Assembly (NCBI GenBank): GCA_040755055.1
Contig: JBFMBS010000010.1
Location: 1 to 64,000 of the forward strand
Length of the DNA stretch: 64,000 nt
Source of the DNA: DYJK01 sp040755055
GTDB lineage: Bacteria > Bacteroidota > Ignavibacteria > Ignavibacteriales > Melioribacteraceae
Direction: 5' to 3'
Below are positions 27,293-36,461 of this stretch, in pieces (positions within the stretch are counted from its first letter, which is position 1; each line of letters opens with the position of its first letter). Under the pieces are notes generated by a model. It saw nothing but the letters and a program-made list of their open reading frames with translations. It ran no database searches and was not told where the DNA came from. The position numbers and the translations under genes were made by a program.

Positions 27293-29275
27293 ATGAAATA
27301 TTTTATCAGCATTTTTTTAATCCTTTCCTTTTTTGCGTTCTCAAATGCTGAAGGAAAGGATTTCACTTTAAAATCTCCCGACACAAGAATTTCAATTACA
27401 ATCTCGATAAATAAGCTTCTCGTTTACTCGGTTTCGATAGAAGGCAAGAATTATTTAAATAGTTGCAGCGCCTCATTAAAACTTGACAACAATGTTACAA
27501 TCGGACTTAATGAGACTGTTGCTAAAGAAATAATTAGAAGTGTCAATGATACTATTCATCCAGTTATCAAAGAAAAAAGAAGGTTAATAATTGATAGATA
27601 CAACGAACTGAAAATCTACTTTCAGGAAGGTAACGGATTAATCTTCCGCGCGTACAATGACGGCATTGCTTACCGCTTCTTCACATCATTTGAAAATGAC
27701 ATTAAAATAATTGACGAACAAGCAGACTTTTCTTTTGCGGATAACTACACGGTAATGATTCCTTATTTTGATTGCAGAAAAGATGCAGACTGTTTTCACA
27801 CAAGCTTCGAATCAAATTACATCACATCAAAATTGAATGAACTGCAGAAAGATAAATTAGCATTTACTCCGGTTTACATTTCCGATGAAAAAGGTCCGAA
27901 GTTTATCATCACCGAATCCGATCTTGATGATTATTCCGGAATGTTTTTAACCATCTCAGGAACTAAGACTTTAAAGGGAGTTTTTGCAAAGTATCCTTTA
28001 AAGGAAGAATTGACCGAAGGTGAATTTCCGCAACTTATTGTAAAAGAAAGAGCCGATTATATAGCAGTTACAAAAGGAACACGTGAATTTCCGTGGCGTG
28101 TAATATTGATTGCAGACGCCGATAAAGATTTAGTTGAAAATGATCTTGTTTACCGGCTCGCTTCCCCTCTCAAAATTAAAGACACTTCATGGATAAAACC
28201 CGGCAAGAGCACTGAAGAGTGGATCGTTGGCAGAAATTATTACGGCGTTGATTTTAAAACCGGAATCAACACCGCCACCTATAAATTCTTAATCGATTTC
28301 GCATCGAAGTTCGAACTCGAATATATTATGCTCGACGCCGGATGGTCGGACTACAAAGATTTGTTTAAAATTAATCCCGGGTTAAATCTTGTTGAGGTAA
28401 TCAATTATGCAAAAGAAAAAAATGTCGAAATAATTTTGTGGACTCTCTCGAGTACACTCGATAAGCAAATGAAAGATGCACTCGATTGGTTTGTTCAACT
28501 CGGTGTGAAAGGATTTATGACCGATTTCATGGACCGCGACGATCAAAAGATTGTAAACTTTTACAAACGTGTTGCGGAAGAATCCGCAAAAAGAAAATTG
28601 CTCGTAAACTTCCACGGTGCATTCAAACCAACCGGGTTGCAGCGCGCTTATCCTAATTTAATTACTCGCGAAGGTGTGCTCGGTCATGAATTCAATATGT
28701 GGAGTGAAAGCGTAACTCCCGATCACATGCTTACTATCCCATTTATAAGAATGACCGCCGGGCCAATGGATTTTGAAGGCGGCTCGATGAGCAACGCACA
28801 ACAAAAAGATTTCCGCGCAATATTTGAACGACCGATGAATCAAGGCACACGGACACAACAAGCAGCTATTTATGTTGTTTACGAAAGTCCTCTTCAATAC
28901 CTCGCCGGAAATCACTCGGATTATTTGCGCGAGCCCGAATTCACTAAATTCATTGCAAACATTCCTACAACTTGGGATGAAACAATTTGTCTTGAAGGAA
29001 AAGCCGGTGATTATATTATCGTTGCACGAAAGAATAATAACAAATGGTACGTTGCGGCAATGACCGATTGGACACCGCGAGAGTTTGAGATCGATCTTAA
29101 ATTTCTTGACGATGCAAAATACAACGCTCAAATCTGCGAAGATGGAATTAATGCGGATAGAAACGCAGAAGATTATAAGATTACTAATTTGCAAACGAAC
29201 AAAAATCAAAAGTTGAAAATTAAACTCGTACCCGGCGGCGGATGGGTTGGAATTTTCATCCCCGTTCAAAAATAA
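27293..29275 (+). CDS. glycoside hydrolase family 97 (alpha-glucosidase/alpha-galactosidase type)
   Basis: The 660-residue enzyme has a signal peptide (residues ~1-19), an N-terminal beta-sandwich (~25-270), a catalytic TIM barrel (~280-560) and a C-terminal beta domain. Recognisable GH97 elements are STEEWIVGRNYYGVDF, EYIMLDAGWSD, GVKGFMTDFMDRDDQ and the FHGAFKPTGLQRAYPN block, as in SusB-type enzymes. It should act in the periplasm on alpha-linked glycans. Whether it is inverting or retaining needs an alignment of the catalytic Asp/Glu. It starts only 19 bp after the flavoprotein gene and is 16 bp from the aldo-keto reductase, so it may be read from the upstream promoter. Confidence 0.9.
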   Translation: MKYFISIFLILSFFAFSNAEGKDFTLKSPDTRISITISINKLLVYSVSIEGKNYLNSCSASLKLDNNVTIGLNETVAKEIIRSVNDTIHPVIKEKRRLIIDRYNELKIYFQEGNGLIFRAYNDGIAYRFFTSFENDIKIIDEQADFSFADNYTVMIPYFDCRKDADCFHTSFESNYITSKLNELQKDKLAFTPVYISDEKGPKFIITESDLDDYSGMFLTISGTKTLKGVFAKYPLKEELTEGEFPQLIVKERADYIAVTKGTREFPWRVILIADADKDLVENDLVYRLASPLKIKDTSWIKPGKSTEEWIVGRNYYGVDFKTGINTATYKFLIDFASKFELEYIMLDAGWSDYKDLFKINPGLNLVEVINYAKEKNVEIILWTLSSTLDKQMKDALDWFVQLGVKGFMTDFMDRDDQKIVNFYKRVAEESAKRKLLVNFHGAFKPTGLQRAYPNLITREGVLGHEFNMWSESVTPDHMLTIPFIRMTAGPMDFEGGSMSNAQQKDFRAIFERPMNQGTRTQQAAIYVVYESPLQYLAGNHSDYLREPEFTKFIANIPTTWDETICLEGKAGDYIIVARKNNNKWYVAAMTDWTPREFEIDLKFLDDAKYNAQICEDGINADRNAEDYKITNLQTNKNQKLKIKLVPGGGWVGIFIPVQK

Positions 29276-29291
29276 AAAGAGGGAAAAATAA

Positions 29292-30170
29292 ATGGAATTT
29301 AGACTTTCAAGAATTGCGCTGGGTCTGTGGCGCGCACGTGAGTGGAATTTCTCCACAAAAGAATTGGAAAATTTGATAATCCAATCAATCGAACTAGGTA
29401 TTACGACATTTGATCATGCTGATATTTACGGCGAATATGCTTGTGAAGAATTATTTGGAAATGTTTTGAAAGAAAATCCATCACTCCGTAACAAAATGCA
29501 GATAGTAACAAAATGCGGAATAAAAATTACTTCGCCGAAATTTCCAGAACACACAATGCACATTTACGATACAACAAAAAATCATATCATTAAATCTGCG
29601 GAAAGGTCATTGAAGAACTTATCAACAGATTATTTAGATGTACTGCTAATTCATCGTTTGGATCCATTAATGAATGCTGATGAGGTCGCTAACGCTTTTT
29701 ATCATTTGAAAAAAGAAGGCAAGGTTAATCATTTTGGCGTTTCTAATTTTCTGCAACAACAGTTTTCACTTCTACAATCGCGTCTCGATTTCCTTTTAGT
29801 TACAAATCAAATTGAAGTTTCGGTTTTGTGTCACGAACATTTTGACAACGGCAACATTGATTTTTTGCAAGAGCATAAAATCACTCCAATGGTTTGGTCT
29901 CCGTTTGCCGGCGGAAGAATTTTTTCGGATCAGAGCGAACAAGCAAACCGTGTTAGAAATGTTCTTTATGAGTTGGGTGAAAAATATAACGCCGGTATTG
30001 ATGCAATAGCAACTGCGTGGCTTTTGGTTCATCCGGTAAATTTTGTTGTTGTGCTCGGCACGGGAAAAATTGACCGCATTAAATCTGCAATGAAAGGGAT
30101 CGACATAAAACTTTCGCGCGAAGATTGGTTTAAACTCTGGATCGCAGCTAAAGGTTATGATATACCTTGA
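29292..30170 (+). CDS. aldo/keto reductase family oxidoreductase
   Basis: The 292-residue protein has the aldo-keto reductase (alpha/beta)8 pattern. Catalytic residues are visible: Asp41 and Tyr46 (TFDHADIYG), Lys in IVTKCG near residue 75, and His in LLIHRLD near residue 118. NADPH-binding C-terminal features follow (VVLGTGKIDRIKSA). It resembles the YdhF-like group. It is cytoplasmic with no signal peptide. A purine-rich AGAGGG site lies 5' of the ATG. It ends the plus-strand run and converges with a large GH5-like gene. Confidence 0.9.
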   Translation: MEFRLSRIALGLWRAREWNFSTKELENLIIQSIELGITTFDHADIYGEYACEELFGNVLKENPSLRNKMQIVTKCGIKITSPKFPEHTMHIYDTTKNHIIKSAERSLKNLSTDYLDVLLIHRLDPLMNADEVANAFYHLKKEGKVNHFGVSNFLQQQFSLLQSRLDFLLVTNQIEVSVLCHEHFDNGNIDFLQEHKITPMVWSPFAGGRIFSDQSEQANRVRNVLYELGEKYNAGIDAIATAWLLVHPVNFVVVLGTGKIDRIKSAMKGIDIKLSREDWFKLWIAAKGYDIP

Positions 30171-30198
30171 TAAATTTCAACCGGCAGTTATTATAAAA

Positions 30199-33177
30199 TC
30201 ACTTTAAGAGCAGCAATTTTTTTACCGCTGTAAATTCTCCGGCTGTAAGTTTATAGAAATAAATCCCACTCGGTAGAGACGTGCCTTGGCGCGTCTCCAC
30301 GTTAAATAACACTGAATATTTTCCCGGCAATTGTTGTTTATCAACTAGTGTTGCAATTTCTCTGCCGAGTATATCATAAATTTTTAACGTAATATGTTTT
30401 GGAGACGCGCTGTAGCGCGTCTCTACGTTTGGTATTGCATATTCAATTGTTGTTTCCGGATTAAACGGATTCGGATAATTTTGTTCGAGCCGGAATTCAT
30501 CCGGCAATTCATTTTCATCTTCAACGCCGGGCAATATTTGATCACCGTACCGCCGGATTCCAAACCACAAAGTTTTGTACACACTCTGATCGAGCTCGAT
30601 CAGAAAATGATTTACTGCAAACGGCTTCACAACAAATGAGGTTGATTCGCTTTCCTTTCCTTTGTTATCGAGCGGATATACGCGGATTGAATCGGCATAA
30701 ATTGCAAGATCAAGTTTTATAGAGAGAGGATAAATTTTTGTTGGACTTTTGCCCCAATTATTATTTACCGATGTGTTACCGGAATTCCAAATCATATTTG
30801 TGTTTTGAATCCGCGAGCCGATTGTAACAAGCGAATAATCTGTTGAACCGAGCGGAAGATCTGTTAACGAAAGCCATGTGACTGTTCCGAAATCGCCATC
30901 CTTAAAATCAGAGATAAACATTTCTCCAACTCTTTCCCCTTTGAAGCCGGATAAAAATCCCGTGATGCCGTTGAACTTTGGAGTAACAATTGAAAATGTA
31001 CCTTCCGAATTATTCCAAGTTAACTCGCCGGTATCGGTAACAAAAGGATTTGTAGGTGCCGCCGGCAGCAGATCAAAATTTGTCGTTGACTCTGAAAAAT
31101 AATTTTCCGTTTTGACTGCATGTTCGAGCGAAATTTTTTTATCATAAAATGATGGACCTTCCCACCCGGAGCCGTCATGTTTCGGAAGACTGTAAAGTGT
31201 ATCGATGTTATAATTAATAGTGACCGGACTAACCGACGGCTTAATTAACCCGTTTCTAAAAACATAAGCAGTTGTTGGGAAGAAAGACAAGTAAACGGAA
31301 TTTCTGTTGATGCCGAAGTAACCGTCCACAAAATCTTTTTCCCATTGATATGATTCATCGTATGCAAAATACATTAATGCATCCACATCGTTGAAAGAAG
31401 AATAACCGGTGGAAAACAAAATTGATTCTACTTGATAACGGTTCGGGAATGTTTCATTGTATTCGCTGACTGTAAACGGTTTTCCTTTTATCGGAACACC
31501 GGCGAACAAAGCCGGTATCGTTCCGCCGTTTGCATCTTTTACCATCGGCGTGTTGTTGATCAGCCAATCAGTTGGCGACCACGGCACATTCGGAAATTGC
31601 GGATGGTCCCAATAAGCATGATTATCAACGTAATCTACATCGCTCATAGATATTAAATCTGCCGGACCAACATTCCAGTTCGTTCCAACAATCGGAACTT
31701 TGACGCCGAGAGAGTCCTTCAAAAAATTTTTCATCTCGGTGAAAAAATCTCTTTGCAGTTTTATGTAGAACTCCGAAATATCTTTAACGCGTTCGGCAGT
31801 GTAGCCGACACAATCAGAGTAATCAATCCGTGCAATTGTTTTTTGTTCGAGCGACTCTCCGTTTTCGATTCCGGCGGAACCCGCATTTGTAAAGCTGATA
31901 TCATCAAACCAATAAACCGCAGTTGTTTTGCCGAGTGAAAATGAAAGCCGCGTGTGAGAATTATCTTCCGGTGCTTTAAAACTGAATGTGAAGACTTTCC
32001 ATTCATTCGTCAGTTCAATTGTATTCCATGCATAACCATTCCACGGCGATTGATCATTCATCACACTCACACCGATACTTTTTTCTGCGTCCGAACGCGC
32101 CGCAAAACTTACGGTGTACGTTGAATCTTTTTTGATTCTCAGCGCCGGCTGTTTGTATTGAATGTGCCAATCGGTGCCGGTTGCATTTTTTACCGCAACT
32201 TTAAAACTGTAGCTGCCGCTGTTCGATGTGGAATTGTCGCGAAGAGTGTCGGCATCGGCGCTGCTGTGTTCTTCGAGTGCCCAAAAATTTTCAGGATTAT
32301 TTTTTTCGAAACCACCGTTCTTAATTTGTTCATTCAAACCGGAAGGCAGAAGATTTTTATTCCATGCTTCAACAAGTTTTTGCGTTGTTCCGTACTTGTT
32401 CAAAAGAAATTCATTCCACAAACTATCGAGCATTTTTGAATAGCGATACGGAAGAACACCGCCGTTTTTAATCGGCTTTAATTGATCGTCTCTCCAAAAA
32501 CGATAAAGAGAATTTTCATTCGTTATTTCTACCATTGCCAAAACGGGATCATCAACGAGAGCTTTGCCGGTGTACGGATTTACATGTGTGAGCAGCTGCC
32601 TCGCATATTCTTCGTGCAGATTTTTTATGTACGGATCAAAATAATTTACACCTTTGCCGAATTCGGGAAGCGAATCATAATCTGCAACTTGATCGAATTG
32701 CCCGAACGTGCGCGACACATGTAAATTCATGTTGATGTAAATTCCGTTCTCCTTCAATCGTGCAATTATATTTTCAAGCAGACCGAGATATGTTAGATTG
32801 AGTTCGCGCGTATATGTTTTGCCGACCATACTTCTGTTCGACCACGGGTTATCGAGATGATGCATCCGCACAAGATTGAATCCGAATTTTCTCAATCTGC
32901 CGGCAAGCAATCCGGAAATATTTGGAGACGAAGGAAATGCTGCATCGGCGACAAAGTTTGTTCCCCAAAATCTTATTCTGCTTCCGTTGCGTGTGAAATG
33001 TCCTTCCGCATCGATTGAAATGAAATCGTTATCGTTAATCGGAATAATCGGAAAACCCGGCAAGAATTTTTGAGTGGATGTATCGGAAGAAGGGAGATAG
33101 AAATTAAATCCGCCGGAAAAATTTTGTGCGGAGATTTCGATAAAAAGAAAAAATAACGAGACTACATATTTGTTCAT
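30199..33177 (-). CDS. cellulase-family (GH-A, GH5-like) enzyme with inserted CBM and T9SS tail
   Basis: This 992-residue secreted enzyme starts with a signal peptide (ending ISAQ). The barrel begins with SRIRFWGTNFV, LRKFGFNLVRMHH and YINMNLHV, and has a probable acid/base Glu in VEITNEN and a probable nucleophile Glu in TVSEYNET. A carbohydrate-binding beta-sandwich (about residues 285-430, KNGGFEKNNPENFW to YWFDDISF) is inserted in the barrel. The C-terminus is a type IX sorting domain (QNYPNPFNP to KKLLLLK). That domain carries two palindrome-derived insertions (about residues 918-927 and 960-969) missing from the other sorting domains of this window. It should be extracellular; exact substrate unknown. 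Confidence 0.85.
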   Translation of the reverse strand: MNKYVVSLFFLFIEISAQNFSGGFNFYLPSSDTSTQKFLPGFPIIPINDNDFISIDAEGHFTRNGSRIRFWGTNFVADAAFPSSPNISGLLAGRLRKFGFNLVRMHHLDNPWSNRSMVGKTYTRELNLTYLGLLENIIARLKENGIYINMNLHVSRTFGQFDQVADYDSLPEFGKGVNYFDPYIKNLHEEYARQLLTHVNPYTGKALVDDPVLAMVEITNENSLYRFWRDDQLKPIKNGGVLPYRYSKMLDSLWNEFLLNKYGTTQKLVEAWNKNLLPSGLNEQIKNGGFEKNNPENFWALEEHSSADADTLRDNSTSNSGSYSFKVAVKNATGTDWHIQYKQPALRIKKDSTYTVSFAARSDAEKSIGVSVMNDQSPWNGYAWNTIELTNEWKVFTFSFKAPEDNSHTRLSFSLGKTTAVYWFDDISFTNAGSAGIENGESLEQKTIARIDYSDCVGYTAERVKDISEFYIKLQRDFFTEMKNFLKDSLGVKVPIVGTNWNVGPADLISMSDVDYVDNHAYWDHPQFPNVPWSPTDWLINNTPMVKDANGGTIPALFAGVPIKGKPFTVSEYNETFPNRYQVESILFSTGYSSFNDVDALMYFAYDESYQWEKDFVDGYFGINRNSVYLSFFPTTAYVFRNGLIKPSVSPVTINYNIDTLYSLPKHDGSGWEGPSFYDKKISLEHAVKTENYFSESTTNFDLLPAAPTNPFVTDTGELTWNNSEGTFSIVTPKFNGITGFLSGFKGERVGEMFISDFKDGDFGTVTWLSLTDLPLGSTDYSLVTIGSRIQNTNMIWNSGNTSVNNNWGKSPTKIYPLSIKLDLAIYADSIRVYPLDNKGKESESTSFVVKPFAVNHFLIELDQSVYKTLWFGIRRYGDQILPGVEDENELPDEFRLEQNYPNPFNPETTIEYAIPNVETRYSASPKHITLKIYDILGREIATLVDKQQLPGKYSVLFNVETRQGTSLPSGIYFYKLTAGEFTAVKKLLLLK
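30273..30300. repeat. GAGACGC palindrome inside a CDS (T9SS domain, copy 1)
   Basis: Arms GTAGAGACGTGCC and GGCGCGTCTCCAC with a 2-nt loop. Read on the minus strand in the GH5-like frame it encodes VETRQGTSLP, placed between the VLFN and SGIYFYKL strands of the sorting domain. Confidence 0.8.
30399..30426. repeat. GAGACGC palindrome inside a CDS (T9SS domain, copy 2)
   Basis: Arms GGAGACGCGCT (30401-30411) and AGCGCGTCTCTAC (30414-30426). In the minus-strand frame it encodes VETRYSASPK within the sorting domain, between YAIPN and ITLKIY. Confidence 0.8.
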
Positions 33178-33335
33178 ATCGGAATTATAAATGTTAAAGT
33201 CGGGTTTTATTTTTGTGATGCAAGTTACTTACATAATCTTATAAATCCTTTCTGAGCGTTCTCCATTTCAAAATAACGGTGGAGCTCAGCTACAAATGCT
33301 TAAAAACTTAATGGAATATCAGGCAACAATGATAT

Positions 33336-33869
33336 TTACATATCAAAAATATTTTCTGTTGTGTCTTTTTCCAATCCCCATTTCAGAGGATTTTGTTCGA
33401 TATATTTTCTGATATTAAATAGTTCTTTTTCGTTGCGAATGATTCTATCATAGAAACGTGACTGCCACGTGAAAAAAGAATAATCGTTTTTATTTGCCCA
33501 GCGTTTAACCGACCCTTTAAATTGATTTACAATAGAACCAAGTGTTTGATTACGTAAAGACGCCCGATCGGGCGTCTCTACATTTTTGTTTTCAGAAACC
33601 GGGTTTATAATAACAATGCCGTGTAGATGATTGGGCATGATTACAAAATAATCTAGTTCTGTATTTGGAAAATGCAACGGTATTTCTTCCCAACATTTAT
33701 TTGCTACAGTACCTAATTCATTCAAAACCATCTTCTCATTTTCAACTTTTCCAAAATATTCTTTATGATCTTTTGTATTTACTGTAACGTAATACCACCA
33801 CGGGTTAGCATAATCCCATTCTTTTAATCGTGTCGATTCGATGCGGTATTTGTTTTGGTACAGTTCCAT
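33336..33869 (-). CDS. REP-associated tyrosine transposase (RAYT, Y1/IS200-like)
   Basis: The 177-residue protein shows the RAYT layout: a WYYVTVNTKDHKEYFG start, FVIMPNHLHGIVII (HUH-like His81/His83), TLGSIVNQFKGSVKRW, and the C-terminal block WQSRFYDRIIRNEKELFNIR (ending in the KYIEQNP motif), with Tyr156 the likely nucleophile. Such enzymes bind and mobilise REP palindromes and are single-copy rather than classical IS transposases. A GAGACGC palindrome lies 10 bp upstream of the ATG, and another lies inside the gene (residues 97-106, VETPDRASLR). It lies between a GH3 gene and the GH5-like T9SS gene, all on the minus strand. Confidence 0.85.
   Translation of the reverse strand: MELYQNKYRIESTRLKEWDYANPWWYYVTVNTKDHKEYFGKVENEKMVLNELGTVANKCWEEIPLHFPNTELDYFVIMPNHLHGIVIINPVSENKNVETPDRASLRNQTLGSIVNQFKGSVKRWANKNDYSFFTWQSRFYDRIIRNEKELFNIRKYIEQNPLKWGLEKDTTENIFDM
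33554..33581. repeat. GAGACGC palindrome inside the RAYT gene
   Basis: A 28-bp near-perfect palindrome (left arm GTAAAGACGCCCGA, right arm TCGGGCGTCTCTAC). On the minus strand it encodes VETPDRASLR in the variable loop of the transposase. Confidence 0.8.
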
Positions 33870-33878
33870 TAATAATTA

Positions 33879-33905
33879 GCGAGACGCCCGGTCGGGCGTC
33901 TCTAC
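33879..33905. repeat. GAGACGC palindrome upstream of the RAYT gene
   Basis: Arms GAGACGCCCG (33881-33890) and CGGGCGTCTC (33893-33902), extended by TAC. It lies in the 43-bp gap between the RAYT start and the GH3 stop codon. Confidence 0.8.
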
Positions 33906-33912
33906 AAAAAAA

Positions 33913-36393
33913 TTACAATTCAACTGTTTGTGTAAGTTTTATATCTCTCGATGAAGCGCCGATCATAATTTGATATTTACCCGGATCAACTTTCCAATCT
34001 TTTGTGTCTTCATCGAAATATGCAAAATCATTTTTGCTTATCGTGATTTTTACTGTTTTGCTTTCGCCGGTTTTCAATTCAACTTTGTCGAATCCTTTTA
34101 ATTCTTTCGGCGCTTTTTCTATCATTGGATTTACTTGAGAAATATAGAGCTGAGCAATTTCTGCGCCGTCAACTTTGCCGGTGTTTGTAATTGTGAAGCT
34201 CACTTCAAATTTATCACCGGCAACTTTTTCTACTTTCAAATTACCGTAACCAAATGTTGTGTACGAAAGTCCGAAGCCGAATGGGAAAAGCGGCTCGATG
34301 TTGTATTTATCAAAATGTCTGTAGCCGACAAAAATATCGTCATCGTAAACTGTTCTTCCGTCTTCTTTGTGATAAGTTTTGAACGCAGAACAATCTTCCC
34401 ACTTTTTCGGGAAAGTCATCGGTAATTTTCCCGAAGGATTATAATTGCCAAGCAGAACATCGGCAATTGCGTTGCCTCCTTCTGTTCCCGGGAACCATGC
34501 TTGAACAATTCCACTTACTTTGTCGATCCATTCATTCATAACAACCGGCGCGCCGGCAAGCAGTACAACAATTGTGTTCGGATTTACTTCGCATATTTTT
34601 TTAATCAGCCCGTCTTGATCGTTCGGAAGAAACAAATTTTTTCTATCGAATCCTTCCGATTCAATCGTGTATGAATTTCCGGCGAAGATAATTGCCACAT
34701 CGGATTTCTTTGCGGTTTCAATTGCAGCAATCAACGGATCAACATCCGGCAAACGCCAGCCCAAAACACAAACAGCGCCGCCGCCGTTTTCATAATATTC
34801 CAATTTAACTTTGTAAAGTTTTCCTTCTTCCATTTCAACTTCGGCACCGTTCGTTACAATTGCATGGTCTGTCCAATCATTAACAACTTGTTTATCATTA
34901 ATCCAGAGACGCACACCGTCGTCGCTCGAAACATTAATTGTGAACATTCCTGATTTTACGGCTTTGATGTATCCGGTCCATCTCACTGAAAAATTATCAT
35001 CATCTATTTCATTTGCCGGTTTGTCGCCGCCCCAATCAAAGTTAACTTTGCCGTCGATTCTTTTGAGTGCCGGTTCTCCTTCCAAATTTTTATTCGTAAA
35101 ATATTCTGATTGCAAACCTTTTTGTTTTCCTTCCGCATCAACAAAAAGATAATTCTCATCTATCGGAAGAACATCTGTATCGAGAAAAAGTCCCGGTGAA
35201 TAATTGATCTCTATTTTATTTCCGATTCTGTTTTTCAAACCATCGAGTGCACTCACCGGATCGATCGGTGCAACCATTGAACTGCCTCCGCCTCCGGTAC
35301 GTGCTATTGCGGCGTTCGGTCCAATCACGGCAATCGATTTTATTTTATCGGTTGCAAGAGGAAGAATATTCTTTTGATTTTTCAAAAGAACAATTCCTTC
35401 CTTCGCGGTTTCGTATGCAATGTTTCTATTTTCTTTTGTGTTAACGAGCGAAGAATCTTCCTTCCATTCCGGCTGATCGAACAAACCGAGTTTGAAAATC
35501 ACGCGAAGAATTCTTTTCACTTTGTCGTTAATTGTTTCGAGGGGAACATTTCCGTTTTTGATTTCATCGAGCAAAGTTTTTCGGTTCAGATATTTGCCGT
35601 CGGGCATTTCGAGATCGAGCCCGCCTTTTGCAACCGGAAGCGAATGATGAACCGCACCCCAATCACTCATTACCAACCCGGTGAAGCCCCAATTTTTTTT
35701 GAGGCGGTCGATCATCAAATAATCATTTTCGCTCGCCCAAAATCCGTTTACTTTATTGTATGAACACATCACACAAAGTACGTCCGCCTCTTGTACGGCG
35801 GCTTTGAAGTGCGGAAAATAAATTTCATTTAACGCACGCTCACTTACTTCGGTATCCACAAAATCTCTTTCGTGTTCCTGATTGTTTGCTGCAAAATGTT
35901 TAATAGTTGCAGCAACACCTTCGCTCTGCACACCTTTAATGTATTCAACCGCCAGTCGTGAAGTTAAAAACGGATCTTCGCCGAGATATTCAAAATTTCT
36001 TCCGTTCATCGGCAAACGTGTTATGTTTACGCCGGGTCCAAGAATCACGTGACGTGCTTTACCTTTTGTTTCTCTGCCGAGAGCCGCACCAAGTTTTTTT
36101 ACTAATTCCGGATTCCAGGTTGCAGCCATTGCGGTTCCGGCTGGAAATGCAGTTGCTTGATTCCATCGCACACCAAGCGGTCCATCGCTCATCCGCAATT
36201 CGGGAATGCCGAGACGCTCAATCGGTTTTGTTGCAAATCCGGTTCCGCCGAGCAGATCAATTTTTTCTTCGAGTGTTAATTTGCCGAGCAAATCATTCAC
36301 TCTTTCTTCAACGGACAGCGACGAATTTTTATACGGTTCTGTTTGCGCAAAAATCATTGATGAAAATAAAACAAATAAAAATATTTTTTTCAT
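33913..36393 (-). CDS. GH3 beta-glucosidase with PA14 domain
   Basis: The 826-residue enzyme has a signal peptide (KKIFLFVLFSSMIFAQ), the GH3 N-terminal barrel (LTLEEKIDLLGGTGFATKP, SDGPLGVRW, HFAANNQEHERDF) with the catalytic Asp in VMSDWGAVHH, the GH3 C-terminal alpha/beta domain (VIFAGNSYTIESEGFDR), a PA14 insertion (~residues 395-560) and a C-terminal FN3-like domain. PA14 in GH3 enzymes helps to restrict the active site to short oligosaccharides. AAGGAGAG precedes the ATG, fixing the start. Likely periplasmic hydrolysis of beta-linked gluco-oligosaccharides. Confidence 0.93.
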   Translation of the reverse strand: MKKIFLFVLFSSMIFAQTEPYKNSSLSVEERVNDLLGKLTLEEKIDLLGGTGFATKPIERLGIPELRMSDGPLGVRWNQATAFPAGTAMAATWNPELVKKLGAALGRETKGKARHVILGPGVNITRLPMNGRNFEYLGEDPFLTSRLAVEYIKGVQSEGVAATIKHFAANNQEHERDFVDTEVSERALNEIYFPHFKAAVQEADVLCVMCSYNKVNGFWASENDYLMIDRLKKNWGFTGLVMSDWGAVHHSLPVAKGGLDLEMPDGKYLNRKTLLDEIKNGNVPLETINDKVKRILRVIFKLGLFDQPEWKEDSSLVNTKENRNIAYETAKEGIVLLKNQKNILPLATDKIKSIAVIGPNAAIARTGGGGSSMVAPIDPVSALDGLKNRIGNKIEINYSPGLFLDTDVLPIDENYLFVDAEGKQKGLQSEYFTNKNLEGEPALKRIDGKVNFDWGGDKPANEIDDDNFSVRWTGYIKAVKSGMFTINVSSDDGVRLWINDKQVVNDWTDHAIVTNGAEVEMEEGKLYKVKLEYYENGGGAVCVLGWRLPDVDPLIAAIETAKKSDVAIIFAGNSYTIESEGFDRKNLFLPNDQDGLIKKICEVNPNTIVVLLAGAPVVMNEWIDKVSGIVQAWFPGTEGGNAIADVLLGNYNPSGKLPMTFPKKWEDCSAFKTYHKEDGRTVYDDDIFVGYRHFDKYNIEPLFPFGFGLSYTTFGYGNLKVEKVAGDKFEVSFTITNTGKVDGAEIAQLYISQVNPMIEKAPKELKGFDKVELKTGESKTVKITISKNDFAYFDEDTKDWKVDPGKYQIMIGASSRDIKLTQTVEL

Positions 36394-36461
36394 GTCTCTC
36401 TCCTTTGTATCTCAGTTCCTCGATGATAAAAAGATAACCACAGAGAAACAGAGGCACAGAG

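Noticed and set aside
31432..32724. Plus-strand ORFs opposite the GH5-like enzyme
   Set aside because: They are shadows of a well-supported 992-codon gene.
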